Notes under the pieces: generated by a model | The model's input: only the letters and a program-made list of their open reading frames with translations | Database searches by the model: none | Told to the model about the DNA's origin: nothing | Assembly: GCF_018327685.1 (NCBI RefSeq) | Contig: NZ_BNEL01000001.1 | Span: 1,984,001 to 2,048,000, forward strand | Reading direction: 5' to 3' | DNA length: 64,000 bases | Origin: Streptomyces sp. TS71-3 | Lineage (GTDB): Bacteria; Actinomycetota; Actinomycetes; Streptomycetales; Streptomycetaceae | Program-made: the position numbers and the translations under genes | Part shown: one piece after another, positions 55,564 to 64,000 of the stretch | Position numbering within the stretch: position 1 is the stretch's first letter | Layout of the letters: each line of letters starts with the position of its first letter

Positions 55564-58269
55564 GTGAAGGCCATCCGTCGGATCACCGTACGTCCTGTTC
55601 TTCCTGAGCCGCTCCGTCCGCTCAGCCGACTCGCCCGTAACCTCCGCTGGTCCTGGCACCAGCCGACCCGCGAGCTCTTCGCCCGCCTCGACCCCGACCG
55701 CTGGGACGCATCCGGCCGCGACCCCGTGCGGCTGCTCGGCAGCGTGCCGCCGGCCCGCCTCGCCCGGCTCGCCGCCGACGAGGACTTCCTGCGGCGGCTC
55801 GCCGGCGCCGCCGCCGACCTCGACTACTACCTGACCGGGGAGCGCTGGTACCAGCAGCAGCCCGGCGACCTCCCTGCGGCCGTCGCCTACTTCTCCCCGG
55901 AGTTCGGCCTCACCGCCGCACTGCCCCAGTACTCCGGCGGCCTCGGCATCCTCGCCGGCGACCACCTCAAGGCCGCCAGCGACCTCGGCGCTCCGCTGAT
56001 CGGCGTAGGGCTGCTCTACCGCCACGGCTACTTCCGCCAGAGCCTCGCCCACGACGGCTGGCAGCAGGAGCACTACCCGGTGCTCGACCCCCACGAGCTG
56101 CCGCTCAGCCCGCTCCACGAGGACGACGGCACCCCCACCCGGGTCCGCCTCGCACTGCCCGGCGGCCGGGACCTGCGGGCCCGCGTCTGGCTCGCGCAGG
56201 TCGGCCGGGTGCCGCTGCTGCTGCTCGACTCCGACGTCGAGGAGAACGATCCCCGCGAGCGCGACGTCACCGACCGCCTCTACGGCGGCGGCAGCGAGCA
56301 CCGCCTCCTCCAGGAGATGCTGCTCGGCATGGGAGGCGTCCGGGCCGTCCGCTCCTACTGCCGGATCACGGGCCACCCCGAGCCTGAGGTGTTCCACACC
56401 AACGAGGGCCACGCCGGCTTCCTCGGCGTGGAGCGCATCCGGGAGCTGTCCGTGCGCGGCCTCGACTTCGACGCCGCACTTCAGGCCGTGCGCGCCGGCA
56501 CCGTCTTCACCACCCACACGCCCGTGCCCGCCGGCATCGACCGCTTCGACGCCGACCTCGTCGCCCGCCACTTCGGCCCGGACGCCGAGGCGCCCGACAT
56601 CGACGTGGAACGGGTCCTCAGGCTCGGCAGGGAGAGCTACCCGGGAGGCGACCCCGCACTGTTCAACATGGCCGTCATGGGCCTGAGGCTCGGCCAGCGC
56701 GCGAACGGCGTCTCCCTGCTGCACGGCAGGGTCAGCCGGGAGATGTTCGCGGGCCTGTGGCCCGGCTTCGACGCCGACGAGGTGCCCATCACCTCGATCA
56801 CCAACGGCGTGCACGCCCCCACCTGGACCGCGCCCGAGGTCCAGCGGCTCACCGCCGGCGCGGACCGGGCGGCGCCCGGCGACGGCACCGACCCCGAGGC
56901 CCTCGCGGGCGTCCCCGACGAGGACCTCTGGCGGCTCCGCGGCGAGCTGCGCGGCCAGCTCGTGGCCGAGGTCAGGTCTCGGCTGTACGCGTCCTGGCGG
57001 CAGCGCGGCGCGGCCCCCGCCGAGCTGGGCTGGATCGACCAGGTGCTCGACCCGGCCGTGCTGACCATCGGCTTCGCCCGCCGCGTCCCCTCCTACAAGC
57101 GCCTCACCCTGATGCTGCGCGACCCCGCCCGGCTCACCGCCCTGCTGCTGCACCCCGAGCGCCCCGTGCAGATCGTGGTGGCCGGCAAGGCGCACCCCGC
57201 GGACGACGGCGGCAAGCGCCTCGTACAGGAACTGGTGCGCTTCACCGACGACCCGCGGGTGCGGCACCGCATCGTCTTCCTGCCCGACTACGGCATGGGG
57301 ATGGCGCAGCGCCTCTACCCGGGCTGCGACGTCTGGCTGAACAACCCGCTGCGGCCTTTGGAGGCCTGCGGCACCTCCGGGATGAAGGCGGCACTGAACG
57401 GCTGCCTCAACCTCTCCGTCCTGGACGGCTGGTGGGACGAGTGGTACGAGCCCGACTTCGGCTGGGCCATCCCCACCGCCGACGGCCACGACGCCGCCGG
57501 CCGCCACGGTCACGCGGGGCCGGGCGGGGCGGGCGACAACGGCGCGCTGGGCCGTCCGGCGGATACCGTCCCCGGCCGGGCCGTGCTCGACGAGGAGCGC
57601 AGGGACGACCTGGAGGCGGCGGCACTCTACGACCTGCTGGAGCGGCGCATCGCGCCCTGCTTCTACGAGCAGGGCTCCAGGGGCCTGCCCGACCGCTGGA
57701 TCGAGATGGTCCGCCGCACCCTCGGCGGGCTCGGCCCCAAGGTACTGGCCGGCCGCATGGTCAGGGAGTACGTCGAGCGGCTCTACACCCCCGCGGCCCA
57801 CGCGCACCGCGTCCACGGCCCCGAAGCGGCGCGGGCACTCGCGGCCTGGAAGTCGAGGGTGCACGCGGGCTGGCCGCGGGTCGCCGTCGACCACGTGGAG
57901 GCTGCGGGGGCGGCGAGCACCGCGGAACTGGGCGCCACCCAGGCCCTGCGGGTGCGGGTACGCCTCGGCGACCTCTCACCGGACGACGTCGAGGTCCAGG
58001 CGGTCACCGGCCGCGTGGACACCGAGGACCGGATCGCCGGGGCGACCTCCTTCCCGCTGAAGCCGGTAGCGGGCCCCGACCTGGAGGGCCGCTGGAGCTA
58101 CGAGGGCCCCCTGACCCTGGACCGCACGGGCCCCTTCGGCTACACCGTCCGCATCCTGCCCTCCCACCCCCTGCTCGCCTCCGGTGCGGAACTGGGCCTG
58201 GTAGCACTCCCCGACGACGGCACGGGCACCCCGGCGACGGCGGAGGGGGCGGGGGTGGTGCTGAGGTAG
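55564..58269 (+). CDS. glgP: Alpha-glucan (glycogen/maltodextrin) phosphorylase
   Basis: A 901-residue GT35 phosphorylase releasing glucose 1-phosphate from alpha-1,4-glucan. The N-terminal DUF3417-type domain ('RPLSRLARNLRWSWHQPTRELFARLDPDRW') marks the actinobacterial/AgpB subclass. Core motifs are 'VAYFSPEFGLTAALPQYSGGLGILAGDHLKAASDLG', 'HTNEGHAGFLGVERI', and the pyridoxal-phosphate region 'EACGTSGMKAALNGCLNLSVLDGWWDE' near residue 600, whose Lys carries the cofactor. GTG 55564 has AAAGGTGG upstream. Divergent from glgE, so synthesis and breakdown can be controlled from one gap. Confidence 0.94.
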   Translation: MKAIRRITVRPVLPEPLRPLSRLARNLRWSWHQPTRELFARLDPDRWDASGRDPVRLLGSVPPARLARLAADEDFLRRLAGAAADLDYYLTGERWYQQQPGDLPAAVAYFSPEFGLTAALPQYSGGLGILAGDHLKAASDLGAPLIGVGLLYRHGYFRQSLAHDGWQQEHYPVLDPHELPLSPLHEDDGTPTRVRLALPGGRDLRARVWLAQVGRVPLLLLDSDVEENDPRERDVTDRLYGGGSEHRLLQEMLLGMGGVRAVRSYCRITGHPEPEVFHTNEGHAGFLGVERIRELSVRGLDFDAALQAVRAGTVFTTHTPVPAGIDRFDADLVARHFGPDAEAPDIDVERVLRLGRESYPGGDPALFNMAVMGLRLGQRANGVSLLHGRVSREMFAGLWPGFDADEVPITSITNGVHAPTWTAPEVQRLTAGADRAAPGDGTDPEALAGVPDEDLWRLRGELRGQLVAEVRSRLYASWRQRGAAPAELGWIDQVLDPAVLTIGFARRVPSYKRLTLMLRDPARLTALLLHPERPVQIVVAGKAHPADDGGKRLVQELVRFTDDPRVRHRIVFLPDYGMGMAQRLYPGCDVWLNNPLRPLEACGTSGMKAALNGCLNLSVLDGWWDEWYEPDFGWAIPTADGHDAAGRHGHAGPGGAGDNGALGRPADTVPGRAVLDEERRDDLEAAALYDLLERRIAPCFYEQGSRGLPDRWIEMVRRTLGGLGPKVLAGRMVREYVERLYTPAAHAHRVHGPEAARALAAWKSRVHAGWPRVAVDHVEAAGAASTAELGATQALRVRVRLGDLSPDDVEVQAVTGRVDTEDRIAGATSFPLKPVAGPDLEGRWSYEGPLTLDRTGPFGYTVRILPSHPLLASGAELGLVALPDDGTGTPATAEGAGVVLR

Positions 58270-58380
58270 CCCGGACGCACGTTCCACCGCGCCCGCCCGC
58301 GCCGGGAAGGGGGCGCGGGGCTGTGGTCGATATGCGGCTCCGCCGCGTGGCCGCGAGCAACCACCACGGACCGCAGGTGT

Positions 58381-58820
58381 GGACACAGCCGTGCCCACGT
58401 GGCGGGTGGTTGGGGCGCAGCCCCGCTGGAAGGGGGCGCGGGGAACGGCGCGAGCGACCACGATGGACCGCAGGTGTGGACACAGCCGTACCCGTGCGGC
58501 GGGTGGTTGGGGCGCAGCCCCGCTGGAAGGGGGCGCGGGGAACGGCGCGAGCGACCACGATGGACCGCAGGTGTGGACACAGCCGTGCCCACGTGGCGGG
58601 TGGTTGGGGCGCAGCCCCGCTGGAAGGGGGCGCGGGGAACGGCGCGAGCGACCACGATGGACCGCAGGTGTGGACACAGCCGTACCCGTGCGGCGGGTGG
58701 TTGGGGCGCAGCCCCGCTGGAAGGGGGCGCGGGGAACGGCGCGAGCGACCACGATGGACCGCAGGTGTGGACACAGCCGTACCCACGTGGCGGGTGGCCG
58801 GGGCGCAGCCCCGCTGGTAG
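58381..58820. repeat. 97-bp tandem repeat with alternating A/B units
   Basis: The segment GGACACAGCCGT starts at about 58381, 58478, 58575, 58672 and 58769, a strict 97-bp period. Units carry either GCCCACGTGGCGGG (first, third) or ACCCGTGCGGCGGG (second, fourth), so the true period is a 194-bp dimer; the fifth, partial unit is a hybrid. Each includes GGGGCGCGGGGAACGGCGCG and 'GGGGCGCAGCCCCG', linking it to the dispersed family. It fills the convergent glgP/metalloprotease gap. Confidence 0.93.
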
Positions 58821-58945
58821 CGGGAGGCGCGCGCAACCAGCACCGGTTCACCCGGCGGCCACGCCGCAAACGCGCCGACGGGCGCCACCCGGACCAAGGT
58901 CCAGATGCCGCCCGCCGGCTGACGGAGGCGCCATGCGCCTCACGT

Positions 58946-60523
58946 TCAGGAGACGTTGACGGCCGCCCAGGCGGCGTCCACACCCTTGTACTCGGCGGAG
59001 TCCTGTCCGTACAGGTCGGCGGCCGCACTCAGGGTGCCCTCACGGGCCCCCTTGTAGTCGGTGTCCGACGTGAAGTACTCGCTCAGGGCCTTGAACCAGA
59101 TCTGCTCGGCCTTGTCCCGGCCGATCCCGGTGACGGTGGAGCCGTCGGACGTCGGCGAGTCGTAGTGCACGCCGTTGATGTCCTTGGCCCCGCTGCCCTC
59201 GGACAGCAGGTAGAAGAAGTGGTTGGCGATGCCCGAGGAGTAGTGGACGTCGGTGTTGCCGGCGTCCGCGCTCCACGAGTCCAGGGACGCGCCGTCCTTG
59301 GAGGGCTTGTCCATGTAGCGCAGCGGGGAGCCGTCGCCGTTGATGTCGATCTTCTCGCCGATGAGGTAGTCGCCCGGGTCCTCGGCGTTGTTGGCGTAGA
59401 ACTCCACGGACGTGCCGAAGATGTCACTGGTGGCCTCGTTCAGGCCACCGGACTCACCGCTGTAGACGAGGCCGGCGGTGGCCGCGGTGACACCGTGGCT
59501 CATCTCGTGCGCCGCCACGTCCAGGGCGGTCAGCGGCGCCTTGTTGCCCGCGCCGTCGCCGTACGTCATGCAGAAGCAGGAGTCGTCCCAGAACGCGTTG
59601 ACGTAGTTGTCGCCGTAGTGCACGCGGGAGTAGGCGCCCTTGCCGTCACCGTTGATGCCGCTGCGGCCGTGCACCTCCTTGTAGTAGTCCCACGTCTCGG
59701 CGGCACCGTAGGCGGCGTCGACGGCGGCGGTGGCCGGGTCGTCGACCTTGCCGTTGCCCCACTTGTCGTCGTCGTCCGTGAAGAGCGTGCCCTTGCCGCT
59801 GACACCGTTGTCAAGGTTGTACGTGCTGTGCCCGCCGCGGTCGCCGTCGGTCAGCTCGTAGGTGCTGCCGTTCTTCGTGGTGCCGAGGTCGACGGTGCCG
59901 CTGAACTCGCTCTCCCCGGTGCCCGTGTGGATGGCGTCGTACTGGAAGAGCTTCTTGCCGGAGGCGGCGTCCGTGATGACGTGCAGCTTCTGGGGCGTGC
60001 CGTCCTTCGCGGTGCCGGTGACGACCTTCTCGTACGCCAGGGTGGGCTTGCCGGAGGCGGCCCAGACGACCTTGCGCGCGCCCTCGGGCGCGGCCTTGGC
60101 GGCCGGCGTGCCGGTGCCGGTGGGGACGGCGATGCTGCCCTTGGCAGCGCGGGTGACGCCCTTGGTCGTACCGGACTTGCTCTCGTGGACGACCAGGTCG
60201 CCGCCGAGCACGGGCAGGCCGGCGTAGGTGCGCTCGTAGCGGGTGTGGGTGGTGCCGTTGCCGTCCTTGACGACGTCCTTGACGACAAGCTTCTCCTTGT
60301 CGCTCAGGCCGAGTGCCTTCGCCGTCTCGTCCGTCCTGGCCTGGGCGGCCTTGACGAGGTCGGTGTGCGCGGTCGCCGTGAGGCTCATGGGGGCGGCGGC
60401 CGGGATGGACGGCTTGGGCTGGGCGGAGGCCGGTCCCGAGACGGCGGACGCGACGAGCGCGCCGGCGGCGACGGTGGTGGCGATGGCCAGGACCTTGCCT
60501 CTGCGAGATATGTGGGGGGTCAC
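58946..60523 (-). CDS. Secreted M4 neutral zinc metalloprotease
   Basis: A 525-residue thermolysin-type protease with signal peptide (residues about 10-35, ending 'VSGPASAQ'). A propeptide (FTP and PepSY, about 60-210, 'RYERTYAGLPVLGGDLVVHE') acts as inhibitor and foldase. The catalytic domain has 'VAAHEMSHGVTAATAGLVY' (zinc HExxH), 'SGGLNEATSDIFGTSVEF' (third ligand Glu) and 'SSGIANHFFYLLSEGSG' (proton-shuttle His region follows). GTG 60523 has AAGGAG 6 bases upstream. It is about 60 percent similar by eye to the next upstream gene, a tandem duplication. No C-terminal add-on domain. Confidence 0.95.
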   Translation of the reverse strand: MTPHISRRGKVLAIATTVAAGALVASAVSGPASAQPKPSIPAAAPMSLTATAHTDLVKAAQARTDETAKALGLSDKEKLVVKDVVKDGNGTTHTRYERTYAGLPVLGGDLVVHESKSGTTKGVTRAAKGSIAVPTGTGTPAAKAAPEGARKVVWAASGKPTLAYEKVVTGTAKDGTPQKLHVITDAASGKKLFQYDAIHTGTGESEFSGTVDLGTTKNGSTYELTDGDRGGHSTYNLDNGVSGKGTLFTDDDDKWGNGKVDDPATAAVDAAYGAAETWDYYKEVHGRSGINGDGKGAYSRVHYGDNYVNAFWDDSCFCMTYGDGAGNKAPLTALDVAAHEMSHGVTAATAGLVYSGESGGLNEATSDIFGTSVEFYANNAEDPGDYLIGEKIDINGDGSPLRYMDKPSKDGASLDSWSADAGNTDVHYSSGIANHFFYLLSEGSGAKDINGVHYDSPTSDGSTVTGIGRDKAEQIWFKALSEYFTSDTDYKGAREGTLSAAADLYGQDSAEYKGVDAAWAAVNVS

Positions 60524-60743
60524 GCAGGCTCCTTGTGGTTCGTGGGGGAGACCCGAAGACGTGGGGGTCCTTCGGGGTTACACATTGAGGTGCGAAGTAC
60601 ACCTGCCCGGGCAGCCTGTCATTTACCTCTCGTACATGTCATGAGTCCGTACCAATGTTGGCGGGAAATCGATAGCAACTTGCCAACTACTGGGCGCAAT
60701 ACGAATGAAATGTTCTGGATACCGTCGGTCTGGACCGAACGGC

Positions 60744-60779
60744 GGCGCCGCACCCGGGAGTTCTCCCAGGTGCGGCGCC
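60744..60779 (-). terminator. Stem-loop terminator between the metalloprotease genes
   Basis: A long GC-rich inverted repeat (GGCGCCGCACC ... GGTGCGGCGCC, with inner GGGAG/CTCCC and one mismatch) 36 bp past the stop of the upstream gene. It separates the two proteases into independent units. Confidence 0.75.
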
Positions 60780-60814
60780 TGTGAAGTGGCCCTATGTGGA
60801 CGGTGTAAGGACCG

Positions 60815-62890
60815 TCAGAAGGTGAGCTTCCAGCCGTTGATGTATCCGGTGTCCTGCGCGGCGGTGTCCTGGACCCGCAGCTTCCAGGTGCCGTTGGCCG
60901 CCACCGTGGAGGCGTCCACGGTGTAGGTCTCCTGGACGTTCTGGCCGGAATCGAACCCGTCCGCGTCCTTCAGCCGGGCATACGCACCGTTCGGCGCCAC
61001 CAGGTCGACGACCAGGTCGCCGCGGTAGGTGTGCACGATGTCGACCGAGACCGTGAGGTCGCTCGGGGCGTTGCCGCTGATCCCGCTGACGGCGATGGAC
61101 GAGGTCCCGGTGCCGCGGTCGGGGATGTTGACCCGCGTGTTGCTCTCGAAGGTGGTGCCGTCGCCCGGGTCGCCCGGGTCGCCGCCGCCCGGCCGCGAGC
61201 CGACCTTGATGCCCGCCCAGGCGTCCGCCACCGACTTGTACTCCGCCGAGCCCGTGCCGTACAGCTCGCCGGCGACGGCCAGCGTGCCGGTGCGCGCGGC
61301 CGCGTAGTTCGTCGTCGAGGTGAACTTCGTGGTCAGCGCCTTGTACCAGATCAGCGCCGCCTTGTCCCGGCCGATCCCGGTGACGGGAAGGCCGTCGCCG
61401 GTCGGCGAGTCGTAGTGCACGCCGCCTATGTCCTTCGCGCCGCTGCCCTCGGACAGCAGGTAGAAGAAGTGGTTGGCGGGACCTGACGAGTAGTGCACGT
61501 CCAGGCCGCCGAGCCCGGAGGACCAGTTGTCCGGCGAGGTGCCGTCCCTGCTCGGCTTGTCCTGGTAGCGCAGCGGAGTGCCGTCGCCGTTGATGTCGAT
61601 CTTCTCGCCGATGAGGTAGTCGCCCGGGTCGGCGGAGTTGTTGGCGTAGAACTCGACCGCGGTGGCGAAGATGTCACTGGTGGCCTCGTTCAGGCCACCG
61701 GACTCACCGCTGTAGTTGAGGCCCGCGGTGGCCGAGGTGACGCCGTGCGACATCTCGTGCGCCGCCACGTCGATCGACGTCAGCGGCGAGGTGTTGCCGA
61801 AGCCGTCGCCGTAGGTCATGCAGAAGCAGGAGTCGTCCCAGAACGCGTTCACGTACTGGTTCCCGTAGTGCACCCGCGAGTACGCGCCGACACCGTCCCC
61901 GCGGATGCCGGTGCGGCCGTGCACGTTCTTGTAGTAGTCCCAGGTCAGCGCCGCCCCGTAGTGGGCGTCGGCGGCGGCCGTCTCCGAGTTGGTGGCCTGC
62001 CCGTTGCCCCAGACGTCGTCGGTGCCCGAGTAGAGCGTCCCGGTGCCCGAGGTGCGGCCCGCCAGGTTGTACGTCTTGTGGTTGCCCCGGCCGGTGTCCG
62101 TGAGGGTGTACGTCGAGCCGGAGTGCTGGGTGCCGAGGGTCACCGTGCCGCTGTACTCGGTGTTGCCGGTGCCCGTCTCGATGCCCTGGTAGCTGTACAG
62201 CTGCTTGCCGGTGGAGGCGTCCGTGATGACGTGCAGCTGGTTCGGGGTGCCGTCGTCCTGGAGGCCGCCGACGACCGTCTCGTAGGCGAGCACCGGGCTG
62301 CCCTGCGCCAGCCAGACCACCTTGCGCGGGGCCCTGTCGGCCCCGGCCTTCTCCGCGCCCTTCGCCGCGGCGGCGCTCAGCGCCTGCTTCTGGGCGGTCG
62401 CGGGCTTGACGGTGGCGGTGGTGTCCACGGTCCCGAGGTGGGTCCGGACGGCGGGTGTGATGCCCTTGGCCGCTCCGGCGCCCGTGGAGTCGACGACGAG
62501 GTCGCCGCCGAGCACCGGCAGGCCGTCGTACGTCCGCTCGTAGCGGGTGTGCAGCGTGCCGTCCGCGTCCTTGACGACGTCCCGCACGACCAGCTTCTCC
62601 TTGGCACCGAGCCCGAGCTCCCGGGCGGTGTCACCGGTGGCGGCCGATGCCTGCTTGAGCAGCGCGGTGCGCTGGGCGGGGGAGAGGTCGACCGGCAGCG
62701 CGCCCTTGTGGACGTTGCCGAGCGCCGGAGTGGGGTTGCCGATGGTGGCCTGCTGCGCGGGGTGCGCGTCGGCGGCGGCCACGCCCGCCTGGGCGCCGAT
62801 CGACAGCAGCGCTGCGATGGCGACGAACACGCCGGCCGCCGTGGCCGGTCTGTGGGAGGCGCTGCCTCTTCGGGGGGTGTGTCTCAACAC
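60815..62890 (-). CDS. Secreted M4 metalloprotease with C-terminal P domain
   Basis: A 691-residue paralogue of the previous protease. Signal segment 'AAGVFVAIAALLSIGAQAGVAAADA', FTP/PepSY propeptide 'RYERTYDGLPVLGGDLVVDS', catalytic 'VAAHEMSHGVTSATAGLNY' and 'SGGLNEATSDIFATAVEFYANN'. After a Gly/Asp linker ('GSRPGGGDPGDPGDGT') the last 115 residues form a proprotein-convertase P domain ('VNIPDRGTGTSSIAVSGI', 'SVDIVHTYRGDLVVDLVAPNG', 'GTWKLRVQDTAAQDTGYINGWKLTF'), which commonly aids folding or substrate binding. GTG 62890 has AAGGAG 5 bases upstream; the frame to 62959 is unlikely. Confidence 0.95.
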   Translation of the reverse strand: MLRHTPRRGSASHRPATAAGVFVAIAALLSIGAQAGVAAADAHPAQQATIGNPTPALGNVHKGALPVDLSPAQRTALLKQASAATGDTARELGLGAKEKLVVRDVVKDADGTLHTRYERTYDGLPVLGGDLVVDSTGAGAAKGITPAVRTHLGTVDTTATVKPATAQKQALSAAAAKGAEKAGADRAPRKVVWLAQGSPVLAYETVVGGLQDDGTPNQLHVITDASTGKQLYSYQGIETGTGNTEYSGTVTLGTQHSGSTYTLTDTGRGNHKTYNLAGRTSGTGTLYSGTDDVWGNGQATNSETAAADAHYGAALTWDYYKNVHGRTGIRGDGVGAYSRVHYGNQYVNAFWDDSCFCMTYGDGFGNTSPLTSIDVAAHEMSHGVTSATAGLNYSGESGGLNEATSDIFATAVEFYANNSADPGDYLIGEKIDINGDGTPLRYQDKPSRDGTSPDNWSSGLGGLDVHYSSGPANHFFYLLSEGSGAKDIGGVHYDSPTGDGLPVTGIGRDKAALIWYKALTTKFTSTTNYAAARTGTLAVAGELYGTGSAEYKSVADAWAGIKVGSRPGGGDPGDPGDGTTFESNTRVNIPDRGTGTSSIAVSGISGNAPSDLTVSVDIVHTYRGDLVVDLVAPNGAYARLKDADGFDSGQNVQETYTVDASTVAANGTWKLRVQDTAAQDTGYINGWKLTF

Positions 62891-62979
62891 GGACTCCTTC
62901 TGCGTGGCTGCGGATGACGCGGCCAGGGTGGGCCGGACGGCGGGTGGCCGTCCGGGCACTACAGGGCGGAACCATGTGC

Positions 62980-63420
62980 GGACGTGCGGGTCTGCGCGCG
63001 GTGCGCGGTGCGGGTGCGCGTTTCCGCTCTGCGCTGTGCGCGGTCCGCTGTGCGCGGTGCGCTTGGCGCTGTGCGGGTGCGCTTTTGCGCCGCGTGCTGT
63101 GGGGGCGCGTGCTTTGGGCGCGGGTGGTCGTGCGGCGCTGGGGTTGTGCGGTGTGCGTGGCCGTGCGGTGCGCGCGGGTTCTGCGGTGTGGCGGTTGCTC
63201 TGCGGCGCTTGCGCTGCGGTGCGGTGCGCGCGGTCGTGCGGTACGCGTGCGCGTGGGGTGCGCTTGCGTGCGGGGTGCGCGTGCTCGTGAGCGCGTGTGG
63301 CGCGTGTGCAGGTGTTTCTGCGGTACCTACGGGTCGTGCGGTGCCGTGCGTTGCAGTGCAGTGCGGTGCAGTGCCGTGCGGCGCGTGCACAGCCCGGTCG
63401 TGCGGGCTCCGGCCGCCGGT
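62980..63420. repeat. Adenine-poor GTGCGC-like low-complexity stretch
   Basis: About 440 bp composed almost wholly of G, C and T on the plus strand, built from degenerate GTGCG, GCGGTGCG and TGCGCG motifs with no fixed period. Alternating purine-pyrimidine runs are frequent. Open frames here are composition artefacts. The following 63420-63830 is ordinary GC-rich sequence in which I see no gene. Confidence 0.8.
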
Positions 63421-63836
63421 GGGACAGGCCGGGCTGGGCGGCTCGATGGTGAACAAGCTGTGACCGAGCTGTGCAGTGGATGAGGGGAAGCGTGTCAGTC
63501 CGGCAACGGATTTGTCAGGAGCGCATCAATAGGTTGGCCGGAAAGGCTTGGTCGCGCGAGCGCCCCTGTTCGACCGGTCGGTTGGCTTGGAGGGGCCGCG
63601 TCTGCGAACGGTGGCGGTTTGCCCGGCGATGTCGTTCGACTGTCCGACCAGTGGCCCCGGCGGGGGTGTTCGAACGAGCGACCGGCGTCCCGGGTGGTGC
63701 CGTGTGACCGGATGACCCGTCGCCCGGATGATGGTGTTCGACCGGTGGCCTGTCGCGCGCTTGGCTCAGTGGCTGCCTTCCGCGTGACGGGGCGTCAGTC
63801 ATTCGGATACGCCGGGTTTGACTGGTTCGGCGCTCG

Positions 63837-63890
63837 TGAACGAATGGGGGCGAATCGCTCGTTCATGTCGCGATGGGCAACCGCGACATG
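63837..63890 (+). promoter_or_regulatory. Two abutting stem-loops upstream of the last start codon
   Basis: TGAACGA (63837-63843) pairs with TCGTTCA (63859-63865), and CATGTCGCG (63864-63872) pairs with CGCGACATG (63882-63890). The stems share two bases and so compete. They end 18 bp before a candidate start at 63909. Leader attenuation or an operator pair is possible. Confidence 0.4.
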
Positions 63891-63908
63891 CCGTGAAAGA
63901 GGTACCTG

Positions 63909-64000
63909 ATGCGGAGCAGCCGCCGGTCCGGCCGACGGGAACGCCTTGTGGAGCGGGTGTCGCGGCACCGTCGCGGCGCTCGGCGGTCGAGCAGGGGGCT
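63909..64000 (+). CDS. Possible N-terminus of a gene running off the window
   Basis: ATG 63909, with AGAGGTACCTG just upstream, opens a frame that stays open to the edge: 'MRSSRRSGRRERLVERVSRH' and on, strongly arginine-rich. Only 30 residues are visible and they match nothing I know; an Arg-rich start occurs in Streptomyces secreted and membrane proteins. It may also be chance in GC-rich DNA. Confidence 0.3.
   Translation, partial: MRSSRRSGRRERLVERVSRHRRGARRSSRG

Noticed and set aside
58004..60784. Frames through the 97-bp array (for example 'VVARAVPRAPFQRGCAPTTRH' repeats)
   Set aside because: Repeat DNA read through by chance; they also run antisense through the well-supported metalloprotease.
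63619..63909. 96-aa frame near the right end
   Set aside because: Composition does not look like protein and it overlaps the competing hairpins; the next start at 63909 has a better ribosome site.

Overview
The window is chromosomal DNA from a Streptomyces-type actinomycete. The evidence is very high G+C, frequent GTG starts, ATGA/GTGA gene overlaps, DUF397/DUF5753 regulator pairs, an isobutyryl-CoA mutase, a GlgE-type glycogen cluster and F420-type enzymes. From memory, the gene order (icmA, thioredoxin-TPR, pyk, ackA, pta, pfkA ... helR, glgB, pep2, treS, glgE, glgP, metalloproteases) matches the S. coelicolor SCO541x to SCO544x core region. I could not run that comparison. I saw no rRNA or tRNA gene and no CRISPR array.

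Layout. 1-1330: a minus-strand run of AIM24-family genes, the first cut by the window edge. 1598-9341: a DUF3817 / thiamine-binding pair, an array of 73-bp tandem repeats, a cellulose-synthase-like glycosyltransferase, a GH6 lipoprotein, a MarR regulator, a second DUF3817 protein and icmA behind a perfect 20-bp palindrome. 10035-15182: a TetR regulator, a thioredoxin-TPR (CnoX-like) protein and a DUF6230 / DUF6114 / secreted low-complexity operon. 15350-21217: a compact class I lanthipeptide locus made of an unannotated 47-aa precursor with an FELD leader box, a full-length LanB, LanC and a JmjC/cupin oxygenase. 21707-28141: pyruvate kinase, acetate kinase, phosphotransacetylase and phosphofructokinase. 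28270-38948: a decayed gene, an F420-type oxidoreductase, a DUF5753/DUF397 pair, a sugar ABC importer, a dicarboxylate symporter, an amino-acid oxidase-like protein and two paralogous HTH-TM-ectodomain proteins. 38964-45151: a WXG-like pair, a MerR/thioredoxin operon and the RNA polymerase recycling ATPase HelR. 45508-58269: an alpha/beta hydrolase and the GlgE pathway (glgE-treS, pep2, glgB, with divergent glgP). 58946-62890: two paralogous secreted M4 metalloproteases. The last kilobase is an adenine-poor, low-complexity stretch followed by the possible start of another gene.

How the genes work together. TreS, Pep2, GlgE, GlgB and GlgP make up trehalose to maltose to maltose-1-phosphate to branched alpha-glucan, plus its phosphorolysis. 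Pfk, Pyk, Pta and AckA form a glycolysis/acetate block. In the lanthipeptide locus LanB and LanC would install (methyl)lanthionine rings in the precursor and the JmjC protein may hydroxylate it. No protease, transporter or regulator is adjacent.

A second theme is repeats. A family built on GGGGCGCGGGGAACTGCGCG and its reverse complement fills nearly every long gap, always 3' of at least one gene. It includes 73-bp and 97-bp tandem arrays, a giant hairpin, and one copy split by a 163-bp MITE-like element at a TA dinucleotide.
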